This document shows positions 53,645-62,293 of a DNA stretch of 64,000 nt, piece after piece. The notes beneath the pieces are model-generated. The model did not search any database. It was not told where the DNA came from and saw only the letters and a list, made by a program, of their open reading frames with translations. The translations under genes and the position numbers were made by a program. Origin of the DNA: DATGMP01 sp035293565. Its GTDB lineage: Bacteria; Pseudomonadota; Alphaproteobacteria; BOG-932; Roseiterribacteraceae. The stretch is from NCBI GenBank assembly GCA_035293565.1, contig DATGMP010000104.1:1-64000 (forward strand). Direction: 5' to 3'. The stretch's first letter is position 1, and each line of letters begins with the position of its first letter.

Positions 53645-54763
53645 ATGACGCGAGGCACCAAGCGACCCTATCGGCTGATCTCCTCCGACAGCCATCTGAC
53701 CGAACCAGGCGATCTCTGGGTGAAGCGCGTGCCCGCTTCGCTGCGCGATCGGGCGCCCAGAATCGTCAGCCTCGATCAAGGCGACGGTTGGTTGGTCGAG
53801 GGTATCGCCGAGCCCTTCAGCTTCGGTCTCACCTCCTGCGCGGGATTGCCGCCCGAGGAGATGCGCGCCTGGATCCGCTTCGAGGAGATGCGCAAGGGCG
53901 GCTGGGATCCGGCTGCGCGCGTCCAGGAGATGGACCGCGACGATGTCGACGGCGAAGTGCTGTTCCCGACGCCGCGGTTACAGATCGCGCTCGTCGCGAA
54001 TTCGGACGAGGCGTGGCACATCGCCATGTTGCGGGCCTACAATGACTGGCTGTCGGAATATGTCGCGCATGCGCCTGACCGTTTCTGCGGACTGGCGCTG
54101 CTGCCCAATCGAGGCGGCGCGAAAGCGGCGGTGGCCGAACTCGAGCGCGTCGTCGGTCGGCCAGGTATGCGCGGCGCGATGATCGGCTGCTGGCCGAACG
54201 GGACGCTGACGTTGCAGCCGGAGGACGATTTCCTTTGGGCGGCGCTGGCCGAGCGCGGCATCCCGCTCACGATCCATGTCTCGTTGGCCCAAGCGCTGCC
54301 GCCCACCGTCACCAAGATGAAGCTACCCGGCTATGGCCGATTCTTCGACGCGCCGAACCGGATGATCGAGATGGTGTTCAGCGGCATGTTCGACCGCTTC
54401 CCGACACTCGACGTCTTCTTCGCCGAGGTCGATTTCGGCTGGGTGCCGTACGTCGTCGAGCAGATAGAGAACAATTACCGACGGTTGGAGCCCACCAGCA
54501 ATTTCGGACTCAAGAAGTCGCCGCGCGCCTATATCGAGCGGCATTTCCATTTTGGCTACATGACGGATACGTTCGGACTGCAGAATCGCCACCATGTCGG
54601 GGCCGAGCGCATCCTTTGGTCCAGTGACTATCCGCATATCAGCGCCGACTGGCCCTTCTCCTGGCGCACGATTCAATCTTCGCTTTCCGGCGCGTCGGCT
54701 GTCGAGCGCGCGCTGATCCTGCGCGGGAACGCGGAGCGGCTCTTCGGATTCGGAAGGGACTGA
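53645..54763 (+). CDS. Amidohydrolase of the ACMSD-like family
   Basis: A 372-residue amidohydrolase-2 (PF04909-type) protein. Its N-terminal metal motif is SSDSHLTEP rather than DxHxH, as in many members near LigW and ACMSD. It has FPTPRLQIAL, HVSLAQALPP, AEVDFGWVPYVVEQIENNY in part, and the catalytic Asp in ILWSSDYPHISADWP. The family performs decarboxylation or hydrolysis of aromatic and other carboxylates. It begins 6 bp after the receptor-OmpA gene, so the two are surely co-transcribed; the imported compound is its likely substrate or precursor. The start is ATG 53645. Confidence 0.87.
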   Translation: MTRGTKRPYRLISSDSHLTEPGDLWVKRVPASLRDRAPRIVSLDQGDGWLVEGIAEPFSFGLTSCAGLPPEEMRAWIRFEEMRKGGWDPAARVQEMDRDDVDGEVLFPTPRLQIALVANSDEAWHIAMLRAYNDWLSEYVAHAPDRFCGLALLPNRGGAKAAVAELERVVGRPGMRGAMIGCWPNGTLTLQPEDDFLWAALAERGIPLTIHVSLAQALPPTVTKMKLPGYGRFFDAPNRMIEMVFSGMFDRFPTLDVFFAEVDFGWVPYVVEQIENNYRRLEPTSNFGLKKSPRAYIERHFHFGYMTDTFGLQNRHHVGAERILWSSDYPHISADWPFSWRTIQSSLSGASAVERALILRGNAERLFGFGRD

Positions 54764-54786
54764 GGGGGCCGGAACTTCGCTTGCGG

Positions 54787-54806
54787 CGTCATGATGAGGC
54801 ATGACG
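54787..54806. repeat. Short inverted repeat CGTCATG/CATGACG
   Basis: Seven-base arms around a 6-base loop, 23 bp after the amidohydrolase stop. It shares the CGTCATG core with the repeats at 4019 and 23474 and may serve as a transcription stop, although no T run follows. Confidence 0.45.
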
Positions 54807-54862
54807 ATTTCGCGGTGTCCGCTGGCTATTAATCTCTTGCCGCGATGCATTCGGCAGCGCGC

Positions 54863-54910
54863 TTGACGCATTCCTCCGACATCTTCAAAATCTTAGATAA
54901 GATAGAAAAG
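54863..54910 (+). promoter_or_regulatory. Promoter-like block shared with the 50651 region
   Basis: TTGACG at 54863, then ATCTTA-GA-TAAGAT (a palindrome) continuing into GATAGAAAAG at 54901-54910. Ten bases of the tail and six of the head are identical to the block upstream of the receptor-OmpA gene. Confidence 0.45.
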
Positions 54911-54998
54911 CCCGAACCGGGCCGTATGACGGTCGGATGGTATACTGGGACTAAACGGAAGGCTGTCGATCGCGGCGGCGAGTTCGAGGGGAGGGGAG

Positions 54999-57323
54999 AT
55001 GCTTCACAAACGATTTGCGCTCGCTTCGGGCATCGCGACCATCGCGATACTTGCCGATCCGGCAGCGGCGCCCGCGCAGCCCACCAATCAAGGGGCATCG
55101 GCCAACGACCGCCTCGAAGAGGTCGTGGTCACGGCCCGTCGCGTCGAGGAGCGCCAGCAGGCGACTCCGATCGCAGTGACCGCGGTCTCAGCTGCTGCGA
55201 TGAAGGAGCTCAGCATCACAAAGATCGACGGGCTCGATCAGGTTACTCCCAACTTGATCGTCGAGGAGGGCGTCTCCAACGGCATGGGCCAGATCATCTA
55301 CATCCGCGGCATCGGCGCCGTTTCGGTGGCGTCCTATTCCGACCCGCCGGTCTCGGTCTATGTCGACGGCGTCGTGCAGGCTCGACCGGTCGGCAATGCC
55401 TTCGATTTGCCTGATGTCTCCGATGTGGAAATTCTGCGCGGGCCGCAGGGCACGCTGTTCGGCCGTAATACGACCGGTGGGGCGGTGTCGATCACCACAA
55501 AGAAGCCGTCCGAAGATTTCGGCGGCTCGGTCTCGTTCGGCTATGGCAACTACAACGAGCTTCAGACCTACCTTGTGTTGAATACCGGCGATATCGCCAA
55601 ATCGGGATGGCGCGCAAAACTCACCTTCCAAGACCATGACTATGATGGCTGGATCAACACACCGGGCCGGTCGTCGTCCGACGCTTTCGGCTATCAGAAA
55701 TCGAAAGCGGGCAGTTTCTCGGTCAGTCGGGATTTCGGCGACAGCTTCACCTTGGACAACCGAGCGTTCATCGATCAGGAGGATGGCAAGCCGAGCTATC
55801 AGATGGTCGTCGGCAACGCCACGACGCTGGCCGCGCTAAACGCTTCTCCCGCCCATGGCGGGCCGCCGCCCGTCATCGCGCCATACCCGCTCGATCTCGA
55901 ATATGTCGATCCGCGCGACGCTTACGATCCCTATGCTTCGGCGTGGGGCGACACGCTGACGCTCAATTATGACGTCAACGATTATATTCATCTGAAGTCG
56001 ATCACCGGGTATCGCTCGCTCACCCAGCATCAATCGGGTCAGTTGGGCGGCAGCTATGTGGCCGGCCTATACTCGCCGTTTGGTGGCTTAGTCGGACTCA
56101 GAGGTCAGAACGTTCCGCTCGAATACGATACGCCGACCGACTACGTGACCCAGGATCAGGAAAGCGAGGAGTTCCAGGCGACCGGAACGATCGGCGAGTT
56201 CAACTATGTCGCCGGCTTTTTTTACTTCCATGAAACCGTCAATGAAGCGCAGCATACGCAGATACCGGTTTATTCGGCCCCGCCCGTGGGGAGCTTGATC
56301 ATCGACCGGTTCCTGAACTATGCGATCGATTCGACCTCTTATGCCGGCTACGCGAATGTCGGCTACAGACCGCATTTCCTGGACGACAAGCTCGAGCTCA
56401 CCGCCGGCGTTCGTTACACGATCGATGACAAGGCGTTGCAGACCAGCCAGATTCAGACAATAGCGCCGCCAACGGTTCTGCAAGGGCCGCAAAGCCTGTC
56501 GAACAGTTGGTATAATACCGGCTGGAGTACGTCGCTCACTTATCAGTGGACCGATGACTTGATGACCTATGTTCGTGCTTCCTCGGCCTATCGCGCCGGC
56601 GCCTACAATCCGAGCGTCATCCCCTCGCCGGCCGTCAATCCGGAACACGCCACGTCGGTCGAAGTGGGGATCAAGTCGGAATGGTTCGATCACCGGGCCC
56701 GGCTCAACCTGGACGCGTTCGAGACGTGGTATAGGGACATTCAGCTCAGCCAGCGCGATTCCCTCAACGGAATCACCTATCTCGTGAATGCCGGCAAAGC
56801 GACCTACAAAGGCTTCGAAGCGGAAGGCGAGGCCATACTGGGCTACGGCTTCTCGCTCAACGGCTCGCTCGGCGCGGTTTATCCGACCTATCAGGAGTTT
56901 TTCGCCACCACGACGCCCACAGGCGTTCCCATCAACTCTGCCAGCCTGGCGCATTTCACCCTGGTGTCGAAATACACATGGAACGTCGGCGGCGAGTATA
57001 AGACTCCGGAAACCGAGCTGGGCACTTTCGCCTTTCGGATGAACTATGCGTTCCAGAGCTCGCGCAACACCGCGTTGCTCGACGCATCCTCGCCGAACGC
57101 TCACCTCTTCCCATCGGGCGATCAGGAAGACCTCAAGATCAGTGTGACCTGGTCGGATCTGCCGATCCCGACCGGGGGTCTCAAGAATGTGAATTTGCAG
57201 TTCTACGGCGACAACATGACCGACCATCGCTACATCGTTCAGTTTGTCGATCTGGCGACCTATGCCGTCGCGACCTTCAACCGGCCGCGCACCTACGGGT
57301 TCAAGCTCAACGCCGATTTCTAG
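54999..57323 (+). CDS. TonB-dependent outer-membrane receptor
   Basis: A 774-residue receptor. Signal peptide (IATIAILADPAAAPAQ); TonB box LEEVVVTARRVEE near residue 39; plug with SDVEILRGPQGTLFGRNTTGG; complete barrel ending RPRTYGFKLNADF with the aromatic C-terminal residue preferred by the BAM machinery. This is the intact, standard form without an extra domain. It lies 235 bp after the amidohydrolase with its own upstream promoter-like block, and the DHDPS-family gene follows after 22 bp. GGGGAGGGGAG precedes ATG 54999. Confidence 0.9.
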   Translation: MLHKRFALASGIATIAILADPAAAPAQPTNQGASANDRLEEVVVTARRVEERQQATPIAVTAVSAAAMKELSITKIDGLDQVTPNLIVEEGVSNGMGQIIYIRGIGAVSVASYSDPPVSVYVDGVVQARPVGNAFDLPDVSDVEILRGPQGTLFGRNTTGGAVSITTKKPSEDFGGSVSFGYGNYNELQTYLVLNTGDIAKSGWRAKLTFQDHDYDGWINTPGRSSSDAFGYQKSKAGSFSVSRDFGDSFTLDNRAFIDQEDGKPSYQMVVGNATTLAALNASPAHGGPPPVIAPYPLDLEYVDPRDAYDPYASAWGDTLTLNYDVNDYIHLKSITGYRSLTQHQSGQLGGSYVAGLYSPFGGLVGLRGQNVPLEYDTPTDYVTQDQESEEFQATGTIGEFNYVAGFFYFHETVNEAQHTQIPVYSAPPVGSLIIDRFLNYAIDSTSYAGYANVGYRPHFLDDKLELTAGVRYTIDDKALQTSQIQTIAPPTVLQGPQSLSNSWYNTGWSTSLTYQWTDDLMTYVRASSAYRAGAYNPSVIPSPAVNPEHATSVEVGIKSEWFDHRARLNLDAFETWYRDIQLSQRDSLNGITYLVNAGKATYKGFEAEGEAILGYGFSLNGSLGAVYPTYQEFFATTTPTGVPINSASLAHFTLVSKYTWNVGGEYKTPETELGTFAFRMNYAFQSSRNTALLDASSPNAHLFPSGDQEDLKISVTWSDLPIPTGGLKNVNLQFYGDNMTDHRYIVQFVDLATYAVATFNRPRTYGFKLNADF

Positions 57324-57345
57324 CCGGCGATTGCATGGAGGCTGC

Positions 57346-58314
57346 TTGGGTTCGATCGCAGCAGACCGTCGGTCCCTCGGCAATGCGATTACGCCGATGG
57401 ACGGACAGGGGGAGGCGATCAACGAGGTCGCCTTCCGTCAGCTGCTCCGCTACATGGCCGAAGGCGGCACCACCGTCTTCGTCGGCGGGCCGCACGCAAC
57501 GGAGTTCGTCAATCTCGATCGTGCGGAGCGCCGACGCTTGTGGGAGATCGGCGTCGACGAGCTGAACGGCAAGCATCCGGTCAATGCCATTCCCTTCGGC
57601 CCGGCTTCGACTACCGAGCTGATCGGCATGTTCAAGCTGGCCCGCGACATGGGGTTCGATGGAGCGCAGCTCTATCCCGGCGCGCAGGACGGGCACGGCA
57701 ATGACGGGCTCTTCATCGCCGAGGCCGAGCGGTATTTCCGCGACGTGCTCGAGGCGATCGAGATGCCGATGTATCTCTGCGGCTATCATGGTGCCGAGAT
57801 CATCGATTCGCCGAACAAGCGTATCCCGCTCGAGATGCTGGCGAGACTGGTCGACGATTATCCGCATATCGTCGGCGTAACGATCATGTCCGACGAAGAC
57901 AGGGTGCTCCGTGACTTCCTCGATCGGATCGGAGGGCGCCGTCCGGTCCGGCTCGCCGGTGCGCTCGATTGGTACGCCACGATGGAGCTTGGCGTTTACG
58001 GATTCCATTCGATCCAGCAATCGATCGCGCCCCGGCTGTGCAGCCGCATGATGGAAGCGTTCCATTCCGGCGACCGTGATACGGCGAAAACGCTCTCGGC
58101 GCGCATTCGTCGGCTGAACGAGATCATCCACGCGCCCCAGCGTTACTATCCACGCTCGCTGAAGCCGGCGCTCAGCCATTTGGGATTCGATGTCGGGATC
58201 ATTCGCCGCCCCTACCTTCCGTTGAACCGCGAGGAGCAGCTCCGCATGTTCGCCGAGCTCGACGCGCTCGACCTCGCTCAGAGCGAGGCGCTGCCGGTCA
58301 AACGCGCCGGTTAG
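57346..58314 (+). CDS. DHDPS/NAL-superfamily protein lacking the Schiff-base lysine (copy 1)
   Basis: A 322-residue TIM-barrel protein of the DapA family. The start is TTG 57346, with GGAG 5 bases upstream; an ATG at 57335 is out of frame. Family landmarks are NAITPMDGQGEAINEVAF, FVGGPHATEFVNLDRAERRRL in part, and the region that in DapA reads GIKE. Here that region is GVTIMSDED, with Thr179 where the catalytic Lys belongs. It therefore cannot form the usual Schiff base with pyruvate. Position directly behind a receptor gene suggests a catabolic role on the imported ligand. Its exact chemistry is unknown. Confidence 0.8.
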   Translation: MGSIAADRRSLGNAITPMDGQGEAINEVAFRQLLRYMAEGGTTVFVGGPHATEFVNLDRAERRRLWEIGVDELNGKHPVNAIPFGPASTTELIGMFKLARDMGFDGAQLYPGAQDGHGNDGLFIAEAERYFRDVLEAIEMPMYLCGYHGAEIIDSPNKRIPLEMLARLVDDYPHIVGVTIMSDEDRVLRDFLDRIGGRRPVRLAGALDWYATMELGVYGFHSIQQSIAPRLCSRMMEAFHSGDRDTAKTLSARIRRLNEIIHAPQRYYPRSLKPALSHLGFDVGIIRRPYLPLNREEQLRMFAELDALDLAQSEALPVKRAG

Positions 58315-58334
58315 GAAGCGGGGAGCACAGGGCC

Positions 58335-59141
58335 TCAGCGCTCCCTGAGGGCGGCGGCGCGCACGACTGCGTCGAGATCGAACCCGTGGTGCCAGCCCTG
58401 CTCCTCGTGATCGGCCTCGGAGAAATGCTCGCGCGCGGCCCGCTCGGCGCCCGCGGCGTCGCCCTTGGCGATCAGCTTGTGGATCTTCTCGTGCTCCTTG
58501 AGGGTCGTGAGTCTGACCTCTCGGTCGGCGAAGGAGCCGTGCCTGGAGGTCTTGCGGGCCAGCGTATCGACATGCGCCGACCACAGCGCCTCGAGCGCGC
58601 CCACGATCAGGCTCATCGTCTCGTTGCCGCAACCGGCGACCAGCTCGACATGGAACTGGCGAGCGAGCCCGATATAGCGGTCGGCATCGTCGAGATGCGT
58701 GCGGGAATCGTCGATGTTCTTTTTGAGGCGCGGCAGGATGGTTGTCTCGCGATCGGGGCGGACCGCGCAGGCGGCGGCGCAAGCCGGTTCCAGGTGCCGC
58801 ATCGCAGTCACCACGTCCCGCAGCTTCACCGAGCGTGATTGCAGCACCAGGCCCAGCATGTAGGCCGCCTTGGACTGCCGGGGCCGGTGCACGACGGCGC
58901 CCCCGACATTGCCGCGCTGGACGGTGATCAGGCCTTCGGTCTCGAGGATGCGGAGCGCCTCGCGGATCGAGGGCGGGCTGACGCGGAACTCCGCCAGAAG
59001 ATCGTCCTGCTTGGGCAGCATGTCGCCGTCGCCGAGCTCGCCGGACAGGATCCGCTCACGCAGCCCGTCGGCCACCATCTCGGCCAGCCTGGGCTGCCTC
59101 AGCCGCTGGCGCATGTCCGTGACTTGGCTCTTCAATACCAC
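58335..59141 (-). CDS. GntR-family regulator, FadR/FCD type
   Basis: A 268-residue regulator. The winged HTH is at residues about 18-85 (LAEMVADGLRERILSGELGDGD in part; LAEFRVSPPSIREALRILETEGLITVQRG in part). The FCD ligand-binding domain follows with metal-type His/Asp residues (RQFHVELVAGCGNETM; HEKIHKLIAKGDA). It lies between the two lysine-less DHDPS genes and is divergent from the second, so it probably controls one or both, responding to an organic acid. The 262-bp divergent gap (59142-59403) contains TTATAAGATATAG at about 59338-59350 but no clear duplicate operator. Confidence 0.88.
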   Translation of the reverse strand: MVLKSQVTDMRQRLRQPRLAEMVADGLRERILSGELGDGDMLPKQDDLLAEFRVSPPSIREALRILETEGLITVQRGNVGGAVVHRPRQSKAAYMLGLVLQSRSVKLRDVVTAMRHLEPACAAACAVRPDRETTILPRLKKNIDDSRTHLDDADRYIGLARQFHVELVAGCGNETMSLIVGALEALWSAHVDTLARKTSRHGSFADREVRLTTLKEHEKIHKLIAKGDAAGAERAAREHFSEADHEEQGWHHGFDLDAVVRAAALRER

Positions 59142-59403
59142 TTCGTCACCCGATCCTTTCAGCCCGCGGGGCCAAAATCCGCCCTCCGACTCGTATTCGC
59201 CGATGACAATTCTTCAATAAGCGCGGGGGAAAGCGCGTCTGCAAGCGGAATCGCAATCGAAACCGCCGGCGAAGCCGAATATGTCTGGGCCGCAATCCTT
59301 CAAGCGCGACTGCTCTTCGCCTCATGCAGTTAATCATTTATAAGATATAGTGACATCGCCGCGCCACCCGGTCCCGGGCGCGAAGCAGGGAGGAACCGAA
59401 GCC

Positions 59404-60312
59404 ATGGCACTTGCACCCAGCACCTTCGTGATCAGCATCACCCCATTCGACGCGGAGGGGCGGCTGGACGAGGCCGCCTTCCGGGCGCATTTGAATCGCC
59501 TCGGGAAATCCGGCATCGGCGTCTATGTGGGCGGCGGCGGCAGCGGCGAGGGCTATACGCTCAACCGCGCCGAGGCGAAGCGCGTGATGGAGATCGCGGC
59601 GGATGAGCTGAAGGGGAAGGTCCCCGTCCGCGCGATGGGCGTCGAGCCCCGCACCGCCGTCCAGATGATCGAATTCCTGGAGATGGCCAAGGCTTCGGGC
59701 GTGGAGGCGGCGCAGGTCTATTCGCTCGATGTCGGTCATGCCCACATCCCGACCGACGATGAGCTCAACGCCTATTTCTCCGAGGTGCTGGAAGCGACCG
59801 ACTTCCCGTGCGTTCTCTCCACCCATCAGTCGGTCGGCTATCGCATTTCGGCCGACCTCGTGGTCGGGCTGGCCAAACGCTACAAACATGTCGTCGGCAT
59901 CAATTGCACGCATCCCGACCTCGGCTATCTGGCCGCGATAATCGACGGCATTGCGGGCGCAATTCCTGTCCATGTCGGCGGGCCGATGCAGGGCCTCACC
60001 GTGTTCGCGATGGGCGGGCAAGGCTATCTCTCGTCCGAGGGCAATCTGGCGCCCAATCTCTGCGTGCGCGTGGTCGATTGCTACGCCAAGGGCGATATGC
60101 AGGGGATGATGAGCGCCTTCGGCAAGCTGATCCGGCTTTTCACCGCGCTCTACGGCAATGGCGGCATCCGCGCGACCAAGGCGGTGCTCAACCATCTCGG
60201 CATGGCGGGAGGCTATCCGCGCAAGCCGCGCCTGCCGATCAAGCAGGACGCCCTCAACCGCGCGCTCAAGGTCGTCGAGCAGCTGGGCATCGCCGAGATC
60301 GAGAAGTGGTGA
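59404..60312 (+). CDS. DHDPS/NAL-superfamily protein lacking the Schiff-base lysine (copy 2)
   Basis: A 302-residue DapA-fold protein starting at ATG 59404, preceded by AGGGAGGA. It opens FVISITPFDAEGRLDEAAF like a normal family member. The GTTGE motif is replaced by GGSGEG, the Tyr-containing YNxP motif reads STHQS, and the lysine motif GIKE reads GINCTHPD (Asn167). Catalytic Lys and the assisting Tyr/Thr are thus all altered. It resembles copy 1 in that loss but the two are not close paralogues in sequence. Divergent from the GntR gene, a usual arrangement for a regulator and its target. Confidence 0.83.
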   Translation: MALAPSTFVISITPFDAEGRLDEAAFRAHLNRLGKSGIGVYVGGGGSGEGYTLNRAEAKRVMEIAADELKGKVPVRAMGVEPRTAVQMIEFLEMAKASGVEAAQVYSLDVGHAHIPTDDELNAYFSEVLEATDFPCVLSTHQSVGYRISADLVVGLAKRYKHVVGINCTHPDLGYLAAIIDGIAGAIPVHVGGPMQGLTVFAMGGQGYLSSEGNLAPNLCVRVVDCYAKGDMQGMMSAFGKLIRLFTALYGNGGIRATKAVLNHLGMAGGYPRKPRLPIKQDALNRALKVVEQLGIAEIEKW

Positions 60313-60457
60313 GGTCGATCTCAAGGCTCGTATCGGAGGCCCGCTGGAATCGCGGCGATTGCCGCCGGGCGGTAGCTGGCCGGCGGTAGCGCGCGTCGAG
60401 CCTGTAAACGCGTGCAAATCATTGCCGATTCCTCAAGATTGAGGTTGCATCGGCGCC

Positions 60458-62029
60458 ATGAAGCGGCACGCGGCGATCTTCTTGTCGTTCCTGGCGATAT
60501 TGCTCGTCGGCTGCGCCGGCATGGAGCCGGACAGGAGCTGTACGCCGCGGGCCGTCGCCGCGCTGCCGATGATCGACAACCCGCTGGTCGAGGAGACCGG
60601 CAGCCCGGTGGTCTCGGTCGAGATCGGCGGGCGGCCGCGCGCGTTGCTCGTTGACACGGGCGGCGTCGGAAGCTTGCTCGATCCGGTCGTGGCGGCCGAT
60701 TTCCAGGTCCGCTTCACGCGGTCCTTCTACCGGCTCGGCCTCGACGCCCAGCCGCTCGACAAGGTGGCGCGCGTTCCGTCCGTCCGGATCGGGGCGCGTC
60801 GATTCCCCGACATCAGCTTCGTCGTGTCGCCTATTGGCTGGACCGGGATCGACGGCACCTTGGGCACCAATTGGCTCCAGACGATGGATCTTGAGATCGA
60901 TCCGGCGGCGCGGAGGGTCGTCTTCTACGAACGCGATCATTGCGGGAGCGGCGCGATCCGCTGGCAGCATCGCGATCCGGTTGCCGTCCGCATGCGCGTT
61001 AGGTCGTCCGACCAGCCGATCGTACCGGTTCATCTCGACGGCAGGGAGATGGACGCGCTCGTCGACACGGGGACTCCGGACACGGTGCTGAGCCTGGATG
61101 CCGCCAGGCGCCTGTTCGGCCTTGGCCCCGACAGCCCAGGAATCCTTCCCGGCTATTCGCGCGCGCTGGGCGGGGGAAAGAGCGAGCCCAGCTGGCGCTA
61201 TCGCTTCCGGACGCTGGCGATCGGAGACCTCGTCTTCGATCACCCCTGGGTGACGCTGGCCCGCATGTCCGGCGGCGGGCCGGAGCTCATCCTCGGCATG
61301 GAGCAGCTGCGCCGTCTGCATCTTTTTTTGACGGATTCCGACGGGATCCTCTATGCGGCGATGACGAGCGAGGCGGAGCCGACACGCGGTGTCCGCACCG
61401 TCGATTACCTCCGTGCGATCGAGGGTCTGATCGATCGGCACCAGACCGACGACGCGGCCTCCCGGCTCGACACGCTGCTTGCGGCCGATCCGGGCAATGC
61501 CACGGCGCACATGCTGCGGGCCGCGCTCTATGACGCCAAGGGCGATCGCGCGCACGGCATGCAGCAGGTCGAGCAGGCCATCCGCATCGATCCCGGTTTT
61601 GGCGGCGCCTATCTGGTGCGCAGCCGGCTGCAGGCCGAGGCCGGCGACTATGAGCGCGCCTTCGCCGACGCCGATCAATCCGTCCGCCTGCTGCCGAAGG
61701 ACGCGACCGCGCTCAACACGCGATGCTGGTACGGCGCCATATCGGGCCGGTTCGATCGCGCGCTCGCCGACTGCGATGCGGCGCTCGACCTCGCGCCCAA
61801 GGACGCGAACATCCTGGACAGCCGCGCGCTGGTGCATCTCGACGCCGGCCGTCTGGACGATGCGATCCGGGATTATGATGCGGCGCTCGCGATCGACCCC
61901 AAGATGGCTTCCTCCCTCTACGGCCGCGGGCTCGCCGAACGCGGCAAAGGCGAAGGGGCTAGAGCGGAGTCCGATATCGCCGCCGCGAAGCGGATCGAGC
62001 CGAACATCGCCGAGACCTTCGGGAAGTGA
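60458..62029 (+). CDS. Lipoprotein with two retropepsin-like aspartic-protease motifs and C-terminal TPRs
   Basis: A 523-residue lipoprotein: signal peptide ending LLVGC with Cys19 as lipidation site. Residues about 45-160 and 180-310 are two retropepsin-type halves, each with a DTG motif (LLVDTGGVGS, Asp66; ALVDTGTPDT, Asp203) and later hydrophobic-Gly segments (TLGTNW; LILGMEQL). Two active-site aspartates in one chain would give a complete pepsin-like site without dimerisation. Residues about 325-520 carry TPR repeats (AIRIDPGFGGAYLVRSRLQAE in part; YDAALAIDPKMASSLYGRGLAE in part). Role unknown; periplasmic or outer-membrane, possibly a scaffolded protease. Confidence 0.82.
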   Translation: MKRHAAIFLSFLAILLVGCAGMEPDRSCTPRAVAALPMIDNPLVEETGSPVVSVEIGGRPRALLVDTGGVGSLLDPVVAADFQVRFTRSFYRLGLDAQPLDKVARVPSVRIGARRFPDISFVVSPIGWTGIDGTLGTNWLQTMDLEIDPAARRVVFYERDHCGSGAIRWQHRDPVAVRMRVRSSDQPIVPVHLDGREMDALVDTGTPDTVLSLDAARRLFGLGPDSPGILPGYSRALGGGKSEPSWRYRFRTLAIGDLVFDHPWVTLARMSGGGPELILGMEQLRRLHLFLTDSDGILYAAMTSEAEPTRGVRTVDYLRAIEGLIDRHQTDDAASRLDTLLAADPGNATAHMLRAALYDAKGDRAHGMQQVEQAIRIDPGFGGAYLVRSRLQAEAGDYERAFADADQSVRLLPKDATALNTRCWYGAISGRFDRALADCDAALDLAPKDANILDSRALVHLDAGRLDDAIRDYDAALAIDPKMASSLYGRGLAERGKGEGARAESDIAAAKRIEPNIAETFGK

Positions 62030-62151
62030 GGCAGGAACGCCTGATACGGCACGGAGGACAGGAAATAGTCCGCATAGTCGGCCCCGAAATAAAGGCCGAG
62101 CAGAAAGGATAGTACCGCCAACACCGTATTCTCGATCGTGTCCTTGCACAT
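61918..62151 (-). CDS. Small predicted membrane protein
   Basis: A 77-residue frame with start ATG 62151 and a good ribosome site (GGAGG 5 bases upstream on the minus strand). Residues 1-30 contain one membrane segment (NTVLAVLSFLLGLYFGADYAD, shown to 20: TVLAVLSFLLGLYFGADYA). The last third overlaps the 3' end of the aspartic-protease gene and has low-complexity Ser/Pro sequence, so the true functional part is probably the first 45 residues. I do not recognise the family. It is the only candidate in the 62030-62293 gap. Confidence 0.45.
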   Translation of the reverse strand: MCKDTIENTVLAVLSFLLGLYFGADYADYFLSSVPYQAFLPHFPKVSAMFGSIRFAAAISDSALAPSPLPRSASPRP

Positions 62152-62293
62152 GTCCGCCTCCGCTCGCTCCTCTCGTCTTGAAGACGGGCGGGCGGCGCGG
62201 GAATCGACATCGGGCCAAAAGAAAATCTCCGAGGGGGCGGAAAAGCGCGGAATCGGCTAAACTCGGCGCATAAGGAAGGCGCGGAGGTGCCAG

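Noticed and set aside
52022..53779. A 585-codon minus-strand frame opposite the receptor-OmpA gene
   Set aside because: Antisense to TonB-receptor and OmpA motifs, with Arg/His-rich shadow composition.
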